Assembly: GCA_914767715.1 (NCBI GenBank)
Contig: OU612070.1
Coordinates: 16,571,501-16,635,500 of the forward strand
Source: Membranipora membranacea
Lineage: Eukaryota; Bryozoa; Gymnolaemata; Cheilostomatida; Membraniporidae
Length of the DNA stretch: 64,000 nt
Direction: 5' to 3'
The notes under the pieces were generated by a model. It ran no database searches and had not been told where the DNA came from. It saw nothing but the letters and a program-made list of their open reading frames with translations. The translations under genes were made by a program, and so were the position numbers. The stretch's first letter is position 1. Each line of letters starts with the position of its first letter. Below, in pieces: positions 12,101 to 23,865 of this stretch.

Positions 12101-13808
12101 ATATGAAGATCCCTCAATATAAACCTTCATATAATCCTGTCCAGCTCTCTGATAACGGTATCTCCTGATTTATTTATCTAAAATCTCTATTCTTTTCTAT
12201 TCTATATTATTGAAACACCGTAAAAGTACTGCTTCGTATCACGATAACAGTTTCATATTTTGAAATTTAAACTTCTTTATCACTCAGTAACATCTTTCTT
12301 ATCTCGTTCAATATTATCTTACAGTACTGTAAATGTAGAGCATTTTGTATGGGAAAGGTTTTCATCGGATATTGTCCATCTTTCTTTACCTACCTCCCCT
12401 TGCTGCATGAATCACTGGTGTCAATTAATGTTATCAATCCATCGCTGCTAACTTTGCGGAATGAAGCTATGAATAATGAATCTGATTTCATTTTCAGATT
12501 GTTGCGATGTTCAGCTTGCTGTCAAGATAACACAATCATCTGGAAAGCTGGTGGATCTGCCCGTCTTAGCTTATAAAAATCCTCCAACTTCTATGAAAAT
12601 ACTCAGTACTGTCCAACTCCCCTCCCGTGTCCACTCTGTTACTAAATACCAGAATTTAATTTATGCTGGTCTGGAAAGTAGCAAGCTCATGAGGGTCACA
12701 GAACCTGTTAATACCAGCTCACCGTCTGAGTTTGTGAATGTTGGGGGTTGTGTATCTAGTGCACAAGTGTATAATAATGAGCTATATGTGTTATCACATC
12801 ATGCCAGTAAGGTTTATGTGTATGACTTAGATGGTAAACTAAAGAGGTCCTGGTCCCATAACAGTAACGGTAGTAACTTTAATAAGCTCAGAGTAGTAAA
12901 CGAGAAGGTGGTTGTCCCAGATGGAGCTTCTAAATCTCTAACCGTTTATACTCTTCAAGGTCAGCTTATAAAACAGATCATATGTCCTGGTATGTCAACT
13001 AACTATAAAGCATTAGCTGTATGCGGGGATGACTCTGTTATCTTGTCTGAATACGGTACAAACAGTGTATTCAGAGTGAACATAGACAGTGGAGAGGTGA
13101 TGTGGACATCTAAACATGTGACCAGTCCACAAGGAGTTGTCTGCTACAAGGACAGATACGTACTCGTGTCAAACTATAACGCAGAAACTAAGATATGGAT
13201 ACTGGATGTGGATACAGGTATATTCATAATATTTGCATGATTTACATACACTTTATATATTGGTAAATGACAGAGCTATTATTTATTGGCATGTCTTTTG
13301 TGCTCAATTAAATTAGTGAGAGAAACCAGTTCTATCTTGGCCAAACTGTTCCTATCCTTCACTCAGTATTCAGTCAATGATAATGCGAGTTGGGATTTCT
13401 TCAGCTAAGGTTGTTTTGCAAATAAGATAATGATATTGTATCATCGATTATTATGTAAATATATGTTAAATTTAATTTTGCCAATCAAGTTGTAGATTTG
13501 TATAACGCGTATCACCGTACATAAATAATTTAGAAGGCATAATGTTATAGTCTACTTGTGGAGTATGTCACTGTCTTAATCCTGGCTTATCTTGTGAAAC
13601 AGAAAAATATTCCTAAAATAGACACTGATTTCTCCTTTATTTTGATTTCTCAGTGGATTTTTTTTTTACAGGTGAGAAAGTAGGTGAGCTCCGCGGCCAG
13701 ACAGGGGGGATCTGTCATCACTTTGACCTGGATATTGATGGTGACACTCTTATTATTGCTAAATTTGCTCTAAATTCAATACAGTGCTATGAGCTGATCA
13801 CAGAATAA
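9135..13808 (+). CDS. TP2: complete RING/B-box/coiled-coil/NHL-like propeller TRIM protein (615 aa)
   Basis: Eight coding exons: 9135-9301, 9959-10118, 10441-10624, 10893-11089, 11448-11618, 12046-12157, 12498-13217, 13672-13808 (stop TAA). Domains: RING C3HC4 at about residues 15-56 (ECGLC...CNPGHIYCVTC...CPLC), B-box1 about 73-115 (CCDVC, YCVVC, FCTPH), B-box2 about 133-165 (RYCEKH, CVKC, CGDC), coiled coil about 175-330, six-bladed propeller about 360-615. The RING predicts ubiquitin E3 activity in the cytoplasm; the propeller should bind the target. Two ATGs lie in tandem after the AG acceptor at 9125, and either may start. No inactivating change is seen. Residues 374, 390-392, 415, 432, 455-458, 475, 492, 499-500, 515-517, 539-540, 557, 583-586 and 602-603 differ strongly from the paralogues. 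Only a remnant of the SINE lies in intron 5. Substrate unknown. Confidence 0.9.
11909..12005 (+). repeat. Remnant of tRNA-derived SINE in intron of TP2
   Basis: Only the body survives (from GGGGTTTGGTTGGG to AAGGCAACTTA). The box A and box B part seen in the other copies has been deleted. Confidence 0.6.
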
Positions 13809-16005
13809 GGAACTAATGATCCACTCTGTTCTTGGTTCTTTCAATCAGTTCTGGTCAATGATATGAATTTGTGGATCAGTGGTAAATTACATAGCGTGGC
13901 TATTTGTGGGGATATGCCATCAGTATAAAGCTTTGTGTCAGGATCTAAAGAAAGCTATAAATCTGGAAGCTTTTACGTGATGCATTGATTGACGTCCCAG
14001 TAACGACATTCAAAAACTCAGGCAAGCTGCTTGACAGAAGTTTACAAGTGTCAGCTATTCTAGTTTCTGAACTTATGGACCAATCAGAGATGAATAATGC
14101 GGTCCAGCATTCATGAATAGCCATACGCTTGCTCAGGGTCAGATATGTACTCCTCACCCATCCTCATATATCAGTGGTTCTGGTTGTAATATAAGGTCTA
14201 GCGGTACAAGTTTGAAGGTGTGTTTTCCTCTACTGTGTTATCACCCATATTTCTCTCTGACTCTCTGTTCATCCTCTTTTCCAAATGATGTTTTCCCGTG
14301 TCTTTATTAATAGATGAATCTTTGAAACACTATCCAAATCGCAAGTATGAAATAAATAGGCAGTGCGAAATATGTTTTATAGTGAAAGGAGTTTTTTGTA
14401 GTTTTTGAACACAAGCTTCAAATAACCAATTTTTTTTGCTTTGTACAAGAGTATCTCTGTTTAATATTTTATTTCCTTAATTACATATTGATTTCGGGTG
14501 TTTCGTTGCCTTGCTCAATGTACAGATGATGATTTCTGTTGTCAGCTACCATGTTTATTCTACATTATTAAAATCTATCCTTAGAGGATTATTACGAGCA
14601 TGAGTTTTATTGGGATTAACCTAGTTCTCCAACTATTAACATATGGTCAGAGATCAAATACACTGAAGTTTAATATGGTTGCTGGTGGTTGCACACCATA
14701 ATCAACCAGATAAACAAAAAAAGATATATTTTCTATGAAATAACCACTTGATTTAATGTTAATCATACTGATCAAGCCTCAAGAGGTGCGACTGATAAGT
14801 ATCCAGTCATTCTGCCTAAAAATGATACTTCACCCATCTCCTGTCAATATATGCTGACCCCCATGTCTCTACCGTATAAACATCTCCTCTATGGGCAATT
14901 GCTTCCTCTTTCATTCAGATAGGACGACTCTTATATTTTGTTTTGTAGCAGCTATCTTACTGGATTAGTTTTAATCACGTATGTTTATAGCCGTAAGTAG
15001 GATTCATTATCTCAAGATCCTTTTTAACAGAATTACAGAATCTTCACACAGTGCTGTTGTTAAATCCAAACAGATGTGCTCTCTGCTTTGTGTGGCTTGT
15101 TTGAGTTCTCAGCCTGCCAGCCCAACTTTAGTGAGCAAATTCACGACATAATGCTGCGAAAAACTCGAAATAACAACCTTCATCTTGGCATTATGTAATC
15201 AAATCATCATATCTAGCTAATTTCATCAGTATAATTGCTTTTCTATGTCAGACATTCAAGTCTGGTCTTGGGTTTGTGATCACAATATGCTGTGTCATGC
15301 TGAGCTGCTCTGTGAGGTCACATCTCACCCACTACTACTATTCACTGTGCTGTTTTTCAACCCCTTTTTGTGCAAAAGCTCTTCAAAGGCTTCACCACCA
15401 GCATTGACGTATTCATACCTCTCCCATACATTTTTGCACAACACTTTCAGTACTTTATTATGCCTAAACATGTATCTACCGAGTCTGATTGAAAATTAGA
15501 CAATACATGCCGTAATGTACCCTAGACCAAACACCATTGTATAAAAAACACATATGATAGGTTTTAACAATAGTTATATCACTGGACTATATACATGTTT
15601 CATTTGTTACGTACGTATAGTGTTAATGGATTTATATTTGAGCGCCTTGATTAGCGTTTCAATTGTAATAATTTATAATGCGTAAAAACATCATAATATA
15701 TGTATAAGGTTATAGGTAACAGTGCACAACTGACATACAATATATATTCATTCTGTCAAGGGGTTGATTCTACACATCTTAAAATGGCTACAAGTGGTGA
15801 TAAAACTTCAATGAACGTATCTGAGTTCAGATCTGTATATGAGAGTGAAGGGCAGTATAACCTGACTGTACAGATTCCATATTGAGCTAAACTAGCATGC
15901 GATATAACCAGATAGAGAGTCAGTAGCAACAAGAGTTTCGTACAAATGTTGATGAATCTTTACTTACATTGTCTGATTGATTACCTTGTTGGGTACACCA
16001 AGGAG
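13809..16005. repeat. Duplicated downstream segment D, copy 2 (no clear gene)
   Basis: Near-identical to 2925-5122. Includes the small frame 15784-15885, whose 33-aa peptide is the same as at 4901-5002. It ends at TTAA (16006-16009), where the transposon nest begins. Confidence 0.6.
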
Positions 16006-16009
16006 TTAA

Positions 16010-16400
16010 AGGGCAACCAAGGTTTCAAACAACTTCTCATTGATGGCCATTGATTAATAGCAGATTGCACCTTCTGCTTGGGGAAAAAGACAAAATATAA
16101 TTCGGATGCTTATTCAGCCAGAATTCTTGTGAAATATTTCTTCCATCAGGCACTCAAACTCAGCTAAAAGAGAATACCACATAGCAGTTTCCTGTTCCTG
16201 TTATTATTTAGCCTGTGCTCTATAATTATTATAGCAAAGTCTTGGAACCTCCCCTAAACTGAAGTGTTACCCAACTTAGAGTCAGCAACTACTTTGAGTT
16301 TTGCATCGCGTAATGCACAGAGCTGATGCTGCCCAGCACATTATTTCCTACCCATTAATGCATTGCTGCGAAACCATGGTATCAAACAATTTCTCATTGA
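16010..16400 (+). mobile_element. TTAA element, forward copy in the nest
   Basis: Starts AGGGCAACCAAGGTTTC after TTAA, in the same place as the 5127 copy, and runs to GCATTGCTGCGAAACC. Its right end is scrambled and fused to a short piece that resembles another left end. An inverted copy follows directly, so the DNA from about 16200 to 16560 can fold back on itself. Confidence 0.65.
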
Positions 16401-17835
16401 TTAAAGGGCAACCAAGGTTTCGCAGCAATGCATTAATGGGTAGCAAATAATGTGCTGGGCAGCATCAGCTTTGTGCATTACACGATGCAAAACTCAAAGT
16501 AGTTGCTGACTCTAAGCTGGGTAACACTTCAGTTTAGGGGAGGTTCCAAGACTTTGCTGTAATAATTATAGAGCACAGGCTGTTACACCCACAAGTGTAA
16601 TAATTTTCAAAACTTGTAATAACACCCACAAGTGTAATAATCTCTTCCCTCAAATGTAATAACCACCCACAAGTGTAATAACTTCTTCCCTCAAGTGTAA
16701 TAAAATGCTTCACCCACAAGTGTAATAATCTCTTCCCTCAAATGAAATAAAAAATAAATCACCTACAAGTGTAATAATCTCTTCCCTCAAACGTAATAAT
16801 TTTACTTGCCGGCAATTGTATTGGAGAATAGAGAGGTCAGATCATCTGACAGCGCTATTACTGTGTTATATGCGCCTATGGTGTTTTTTACACTACAAAT
16901 TGTCATAATAGGGTTTAAAATGTAAATCCTATGAAAATCCATGCAAAGGCACTGATTTGTGTAGGGGAGACAACTTTATTATAAACTTTGAAACTGATAA
17001 GAAGCTTCCACTTAGAGAGGTCATCTCTAACAAATTTTATATGGGTATTAACAATCAATATCATTGTACTCTACAATATTACCAAACTTTATATGTCTAG
17101 TAGGAAGAGTCATGGTATCGATTAAGCCAGCCAGAGCACATCAAGATTCACGATGGTCCAACTATGATATTACTGATGCTGCCCACCTTATTATTTTTTG
17201 GAGCCGTCATTTAGGGTGGCTAGGATTTACATAAACTCGGACAATCATGTGAACTATTTTTACGGAGAGAGTTTCAAATAGTTGTAATGAAAGAGATATA
17301 CAAGCTTATGTGTGAAAAAACGTTGTAGCATAGGATAGTCACAGTTGACTTTGATCGTTCTAATTCTATTGTACATTCAACCAAGTAATAAATAATTGTT
17401 AATTTTACCTCTCTTTTTATGCACAAAATATCAATCATAATGTTTCATAACTTGAACAAAAGCTTGAAGTCAAAAATAAACAGACACAGCTGAACATTAT
17501 TACCCCAATATATCACAGTATAAAAGAAAGTAGAATTTTTCATCAGTTATTGCTGTTCATTGCAGCGACCAAGATGTCAACTTCACTCCTCAGGTGAGCA
17601 AAAACAATCACTATCTCATTTACATCTCATTGTTTCTACAAGCATTTTAAAGTTACTGCCTGTCATTGGCATTCCATCATCAATCCTGGCAAGGAACTGA
17701 CAATAATTACCAGGTTTCGGATGTTAAGCGGTTCGGCTACAAATAATAGTATTATACATGAAACCAATGATCTAAGTCATTGATGAAACCTATAACTTGA
17801 ATTGTCGTCAATGAAATTTGTTTATTCTTTTTCAG

Positions 17836-20800
17836 AGTGATGTTACTACTTGTCTTTCAATATTCATATGCTGCGACAGTGTGTATGCTAGAGGAAAGAG
17901 AAAGCCTACTGTGATGAATGATTGCATATATGATGTGATTATGAAAATAGAGAGTGGAAACTTTAAATCCGCAGTCAAGGACCGCAGTAAATTGGAGCGT
18001 TCTGCATACGTTCATCACTGGCGCTACAGGGGACGTTGGAGCGTGGAAATCAAAGACTCAGAACAGATTATTCTCCTTGGTAAGCAGAGCCTAATTCACA
18101 ATGTACTCATTGAATATTTCATTACACACAGCCCAATTTGTAGCACAGCATTTTCGAATTACCTGTCTCTCCGGGTAATGTTTATTTTAGGTAACGCATG
18201 ACTATTAATTGTCTTCATTAGGAATGAGACGCCCCTCCGTTTCGAGATGGGTTTTGAGGCGGGGTGACGCAGTCTCGTTGTCACAAAACTAAGTTCCCCA
18301 TTCTTGTTTTCGAAGCGGGAAGAAGATGATAGAATTGTTCCTACTTTGTCCTTACTTCATGCTGTCCCTTCTCATCTTGTTTTGACTTTCAAAAACTCAT
18401 TCCACCCCTAGTGTTAATTGGCTATTACGCTGAAGTACGGTCAATTGTGATGAATTTTCTTGTCTCCACATCCTCATTCATGAGACAAGAAGATGGCAAT
18501 GAAACTTAATTGAAATAACCTTGGTGCATACACTATGACTTTACTCATTCATACTGCATTCATATCAATAGCAGTAGCTAATGTAGTTTGTGTGGAATAT
18601 TGGAGTCAATTGATATCAAAATACATAGAAGACAACTCCAGGTGTATGAAGTTTGGTGTGAATTTGAACAAGAACATATCTCCATGAATTTGATTGGAGT
18701 CCCTAGGTGTTTAATCACACAACACAAAGCATCTGCATACTACATTGTCAATATGTCTCAGACTGTAATGCCATATTTTACTGATTTTTTGCAGATGGAT
18801 TACGAGTGATACGACAATCCGAGAAGGCACCGGTGATTGCTAAACACTTTGATATTGAGAAGGGTCTTGGACCACGACGTTTGCAGTTAAAAATGAAAGG
18901 CACATATGTAGGATTCTCTGAGGCAACTATTGCATCTGCGTTACAACACTCAACCACCCGGCAAAGACTGTCTGCTAGGTTCAGCAACAAGGCTCTCATG
19001 ACACCGATATGCTGTAGGACCGTCATGTGGCGAGTACAAATCGACTTAGTTGACTTTCGTAACAACCCGGCGTATCATAATGGTAAAGAATATCGATATA
19101 TTCTGACTGTGCTCGATGTCTTCTCTAGATACACCTGGCTGAGACCGTTGACCAGAAAATCTTCAAAAAATGTGGCAAAGGAGCTGAAGGCGATATTTGA
19201 CACGTTTGGTAACCCAAAGATAGTCCAGAACGACCAAGGTACAGAATTTAAGCAGGGTGTCCAGACTGCTGAAGGCAAGAGACATTCGACAAATATTCAG
19301 CAGCCCATATCACCCAGAGTCGCAGGGGAAAGTAGAGAGGTCCCACCGTACGTTGAAGTACAAAATGCAGTACGACCTCATCTCGAATCCCAATGGTACA
19401 AACTGGGTAAATGAGCTTCCTACATATGAACTCCAGTTGAACGATATGCCACGAGGAGAACTAGCCTGGTGGAGTCCACTAAATGTGTATTACGGACGGG
19501 AGAAGTTCCTCACAACATCCGAGAACACAACTGAGAGAATTCGAAGTGAGGCAAGAATAGCCAGTGGAAAGGAAAATGAGAGAGTTATAAGACGCTCATT
19601 CAAGTCATTAAAAACACCGACATATGAAATAAATGACAGAGTCCTGATACGGCTAAGGATCGACAGGCAACAAAAGAATATCCAAGGCAAAGGTTGTGAT
19701 GGGAAATGTAATCCAGAGAAATGAAAAACTGTACATGTATAAAGTAAAATATCACTTAAATAACAATGCCAAAACGAAGTGGATTTCAGTCAGGGACCTG
19801 ACTGACAGTACACTTAGTCTCCAAAAGAAACGAATGCAGCAAACCAGATTGGACGTGCTGATAAGCAACAGCTCTCAACTCTTTGCCTCGCCGACCATTT
19901 TCAACCCAGCACCGGATGGGAACTGTCAATTTGCAGCCATAGCGTACGCTATTCAACAGTTAGGAATATACCGTTCGGCAGACACACTCAGAAGTGAGGT
20001 TATTGAATATCTCATGAGAAACAGGTATGTCGGAATCCAAAACAGCGTGTTGTGGACTGAAGCAATTGGAGAGGATGAACACGAATACATCACACGGATG
20101 AGCCAAAATGCGGAATTTGGCGACCATCTAACGCTCCAGGTAGCTGCAGAAATCTTCAATTGATTCTACTATTCAACATGGATCAACAACGATTGTACTT
20201 GGCCATCAAGACGAGACGAGAGGTACCCATTATGTAGTCCTTAGGAATGACATGAGGGACATACATCAAATCGTTGAGAGTTCAAGGCAGATTACGACAG
20301 ATTCCACAAGACCCTCCCCTACAACCAGGTATTTAATTTTGTTTCCATTGATTCATTCTAAACGCATGATCATTAATGTTCAAACCCAAACATAGTAAAA
20401 CTTATTTTGTGCAAGCCACGATGACTCAATTATACAGTATAAATGGCATGTGATACAATGAGTAGTGGACAGGAGACAAACTAGAGATGCTTCCTGGTTT
20501 ACAAATAACTTCAATCACCTATATGAATATGTTGCAAAATTGAGACTGTGTAAACCGGGGCAGTGATAGAACCGGTGATAAAATTTTCTTTTTCTTTGAA
20601 TGGTTGTAGCGCCAGTACATCAGAAGCAACAGACATTCCCATCAATCATACAATTATCGAGTCTAACAGCAGCCGCATTAAAGCACAGAATTCAGCATTT
20701 CATATCAGGTAAGGCCTAAATACATGGAAGGATAACTCCTATTGTCGCTTCCAGCTTTCAGGTTCAAAATCTTGGTAGGTTTTCCTTGCCAAGTCAGAAT

Positions 20801-21879
20801 GACAGTGAATAAATTCATCAAGCTCGGTACAGGAGCTTGAAAATATGGTAAGCTGAGCGGCCCCTGAAAACATACTTATCAAAGACAAAGAGCAAAGTAA
20901 AGACTATTTATTCTGACCGTCATTGCCTATATATTGTCGATACGTGTTTCTTGATCAAGGGCAAAGATGCATTACGTTCTTGATAACATGTATTTTGATT
21001 TCTACCATTGTAGTACCAGCACTGTAGAAGTGAAGCGAAAAGCAACCTGTCTGCCAAAGACCACTGACAGTGATAAGGAAACTCTATCATCAAAGGAGTC
21101 AGCTGAGGAACGGTACGTAAATGGCACTATTCATTTACAATATCTATACCGAATCCACTTGATGTTATATTGCTACTTTAAAAATTACCATCAGGGAAAT
21201 AAGAAGATATATAGTAGGAAGTGATATATTTTGTATGTATGTAGGGCCTACTTCATCATTGTGATTAGGGTTATAAGAATGCATTTCACTGGGAGGGAGA
21301 TTTATACCGATCTGATTACGATATGAAAGTGTGATTCATCTTTTCTGTCTGTTATTTTATAGATCGCCACTTCATATCAACGAACTGCCTCTACTAGTGA
21401 TTATGCTCCTACTTCAGTTATGTTCCGTCGATCTCAGAAGTCTGACAAGGGTACGGAGTGTGTGTCGGCTGTGGCGTGATTTAGCCCTCAACATGCGCTA
21501 GAAGCCTCGTTGCAAGTTTTCCGACTTGAAATGTGCTGATATTGAGCGCATATTCCGGTATGCTGCCAGAGGCAGCATATATGATTTCCTCAATATAAAG
21601 ACCATCTTTGGAACTCAATTTCCTGTGTGTGTGTATGAATCCCGTAAGTCATGCCCACAGGTATATTTCAATCTAATGGATGAGAGAGCGCTGAAGTTGG
21701 AACTAAACCCAGTGATCGGTGTTAGAACGATCATGCAACATTGTGGAAGAGGCAGTGGAGTGGCGATAGAATTGCGAGAAATTTTGCAGGGCTACGGCAC
21801 TGGCTGGATGAACGGTTACATTACTTTGGAGAAACTGAGATTCGGGTGGTATCGAGTCACAAACATACACTGGAATTAA
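17836..21879 (+). pseudogene. Ginger-like transposon protein: DDE integrase, OTU protease and F-box (frameshifted)
   Basis: Exons that join in phase: 17836-18079, 18795-20328, 20610-20708, 21014-21112, 21363-21879. The integrase core is visible with D (VQIDLVD, codon 19043), D (QNDQG, codon 19232) and E (SQGKVE, codon 19335). The OTU peptidase follows (PDGNCQF with catalytic Cys at 19924-19926; THYVVL His). The last exon opens with an F-box-like segment (INELPLL to CRLWRDLALN) and then about 120 residues of unknown fold. Frameshifts near 19250, 19690 and 20160 and an in-frame TAG at 21499-21501 break it. The zinc-binding HHCC upstream of the core is not clear. The start is uncertain (first good ATG 17914). 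A fusion of integrase with ubiquitin-system domains is unusual. Confidence 0.75.
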
Positions 21880-22934
21880 TTAATCTAATTAAATCCGATG
21901 TATGTTTGTTCCCTGATTCGATACTATACATTTAGCTTTCTTACTTCAACTATTATATCATGTTGTGTGCTTGTGTGGATTAAACTGTAGATTAGTTATT
22001 AGCAGTACTGACTTTCTGTTCATCTTTGTAAATAGTAGTCAGGTCATAGGTCTCATACATCATGTAGCATTTATTTTCATACTCTTATTACCGTTCCATA
22101 ATAAAAAATTATGTCTTAAATTTCTGTACTGGCCTGTCCAACACCTACTCGTCTATATTCCTGTAATTTTATAAGCAGCAGTCTTACGTCAATAAAGGTA
22201 CAATGTACATATGTATATATATATAAATTATTAGATGAATTTTTAGTCTATTTATAGTCTTTGGTAGTGCTGTCCGGTGGGCTGCCAGCACATAATGTTC
22301 ATTCTATTTCTAAATCATCAGGTTTGTCACCGCTTACCCTTGACACAAAGGACATGCCCAGAGATAGCTAGGAAATTTATAGGTTCCATTGCTTGATTAA
22401 AAACTATTGCAAGCATTCGCAAAATTAATGTTATTGGTAATGAGCAGTATAAAAAAAAAGTACCGTTGAGACTTTTTGCCTTACTACAACCATGACTGGG
22501 TGCCGGCGCAGCCTTTGATAAAAAATTGTGGACATATTAACTCATCACTAAAACTCAAGTTGTGCTTCATCCACTGACAGTGGGTAGTGTAATTTTTATC
22601 AGCTTTGTCTTCCTTGCACTAAGCCTATGCCCATGTTATTCCAACACATTCCAAACAAATCTGGTTATTTTCACACCTGCTTATGATACAAATCAATAGG
22701 TTTATAACTAGAATAAGTTAGGCCTATAACTAATAACCTTTTCCTCTGGTCTACTGCGGTGCTACTAACTAGGTGTGCTCCACTGCAGGTCAAATTTAGG
22801 AGTTTTATTGAAAGCTAGGAAAGAAAAATGGCCCGCTAGCTGCAGAATAGGTATGGTGAAAAATGATTACATGGATGGATGAATGATGGATTGATTTTCA
22901 TAGGATTTAAATTTTTAGCCATTACAATTACGTT
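21880..22934 (+). other. 3' non-coding part of the Ginger-like element
   Basis: AT-rich, with a TATATATATAAA stretch near 22215 and only short open frames. No domain is seen. AATAAA near 22192 may be the transposon polyadenylation signal. Confidence 0.4.
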
Positions 22935-23525
22935 GTCTCCCCTATACAACTCAAACGGATGGATTTTCATATGATTTAAAGCCCTATTATGACAATTTGG
23001 AGCGCAAAAAAACACCAAAAGGCGCATATAACACAGTAATAGCGCTGTCAGATGGTCTACCTCTCTATTCTCCAATACAATTAACGGCGAATTAAATGAT
23101 TACATTTGAGGGAAGAGATTATTACACTTGTGGGTGATTTTTTTTTTATTACATTTGAGGGAACAGATTATTACACTTGTGGGTGAAGCATTTTATTACA
23201 CTTGAGGGAAGAAGTTATTACAGTTGTGGTTGGTTATTACATTTGAGGGAAGAGATTATTACATTTGTGGGTGTTATTACACGTTTTGAAAATTATTACA
23301 CTTGTGGGTGTAACACAGGCTAAATAAAAACAGGAACAGGAAACTGCTATGTGGTATTCTCTTTTAGCTGAGTTTGAGTGCCTGATGGAAGAAATGTTTC
23401 ACAAGAATTCTGGCTGAATAATCATCCGAATTATATTTTGTCTTTTTCCCCAAGCAGAAGGTGCAATCTGCTATTAATCAATGGCCATCAATGAGAAGTT
23501 GTTTGAAACCTTGGTTGCCCTTTAA

Positions 23526-23861
23526 TAGCAGATTGCACCTTCTACATTTGGAAAAAGACAAAATCTAATTCGGATGATTATTGAGCCGGAATTCTTGTGA
23601 AACATTTCATCCATCAGGTACTCAAACTCAGCTAAAATAGAATACCACAGAGCAGTTTCCTGTTCCTGTTATTATTTAGCCTGTGCTCTATCATCATTAC
23701 AGCAATGTCTTGGAACGCCCCCTAAACTGAAGTGTTACCCAGCTTAGAGTCAGCAACTACCTTGAGTTTTGCATCGTGTAATGCACAAAGCTGATGCTGC
23801 CTAGCACATTATTTACTACCCATTAGGCATTAACGTATTGCTGCGAAACCTCTGTTGCCCT
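23526..23861 (+). mobile_element. TTAA element, 5'-truncated forward copy
   Basis: Begins inside the element at TAGCAGATTGCACC directly after the TTAA of the inverted copy, and ends with the right terminus GTTGCCCT before TTAA (23862-23865). That TTAA is shared with the next element. Confidence 0.65.
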
Positions 23862-23865
23862 TTAA

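Larger units (their letters stand above)
16581..23315 (+). mobile_element. Ginger-like DNA transposon, 6.7 kb, 5-bp TSD CAGGC
   Basis: The ends are TGTTACACCC...GGGTGTAACA, flanked by CAGGC at 16576-16580 and 23316-23320. Terminal inverted repeats are long, about 380-400 bp (16581 to about 16980, and about 22935 to 23315). They contain a subterminal array of repeated ACCCACAAGTGTAATAA and TCCCTCAAATGTAATAA motifs. Inside is a spliced integrase-OTU-F-box gene. TG...CA-type ends, a retroviral-type integrase and an OTU protease are features described for Ginger1 elements; the 5-bp duplication is slightly different. Frameshifts in the gene show that this copy is inactive. Confidence 0.85.
16405..23521 (-). 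mobile_element. TTAA element, inverted copy split by the Ginger-like insertion
   Basis: The two parts are 16405-16580 and 23321-23521, flanked by TTAA at 16401-16404 and 23522-23525 with matching ends (AGGGCAACCAAGG / CCTTGGTTGCCCT). Joined without the insert they give a non-coding element of about 377 bp. The uninterrupted forward copy at 16.2 kb reads across the junction with a single CAGGC, which proves the insertion point. Confidence 0.8.

Noticed and set aside
16600-16800. CRISPR-like array of short repeats
   Set aside because: The repeats lie in the terminal inverted repeats of a eukaryotic transposon, have no regular spacers, and recur inverted at the other end.
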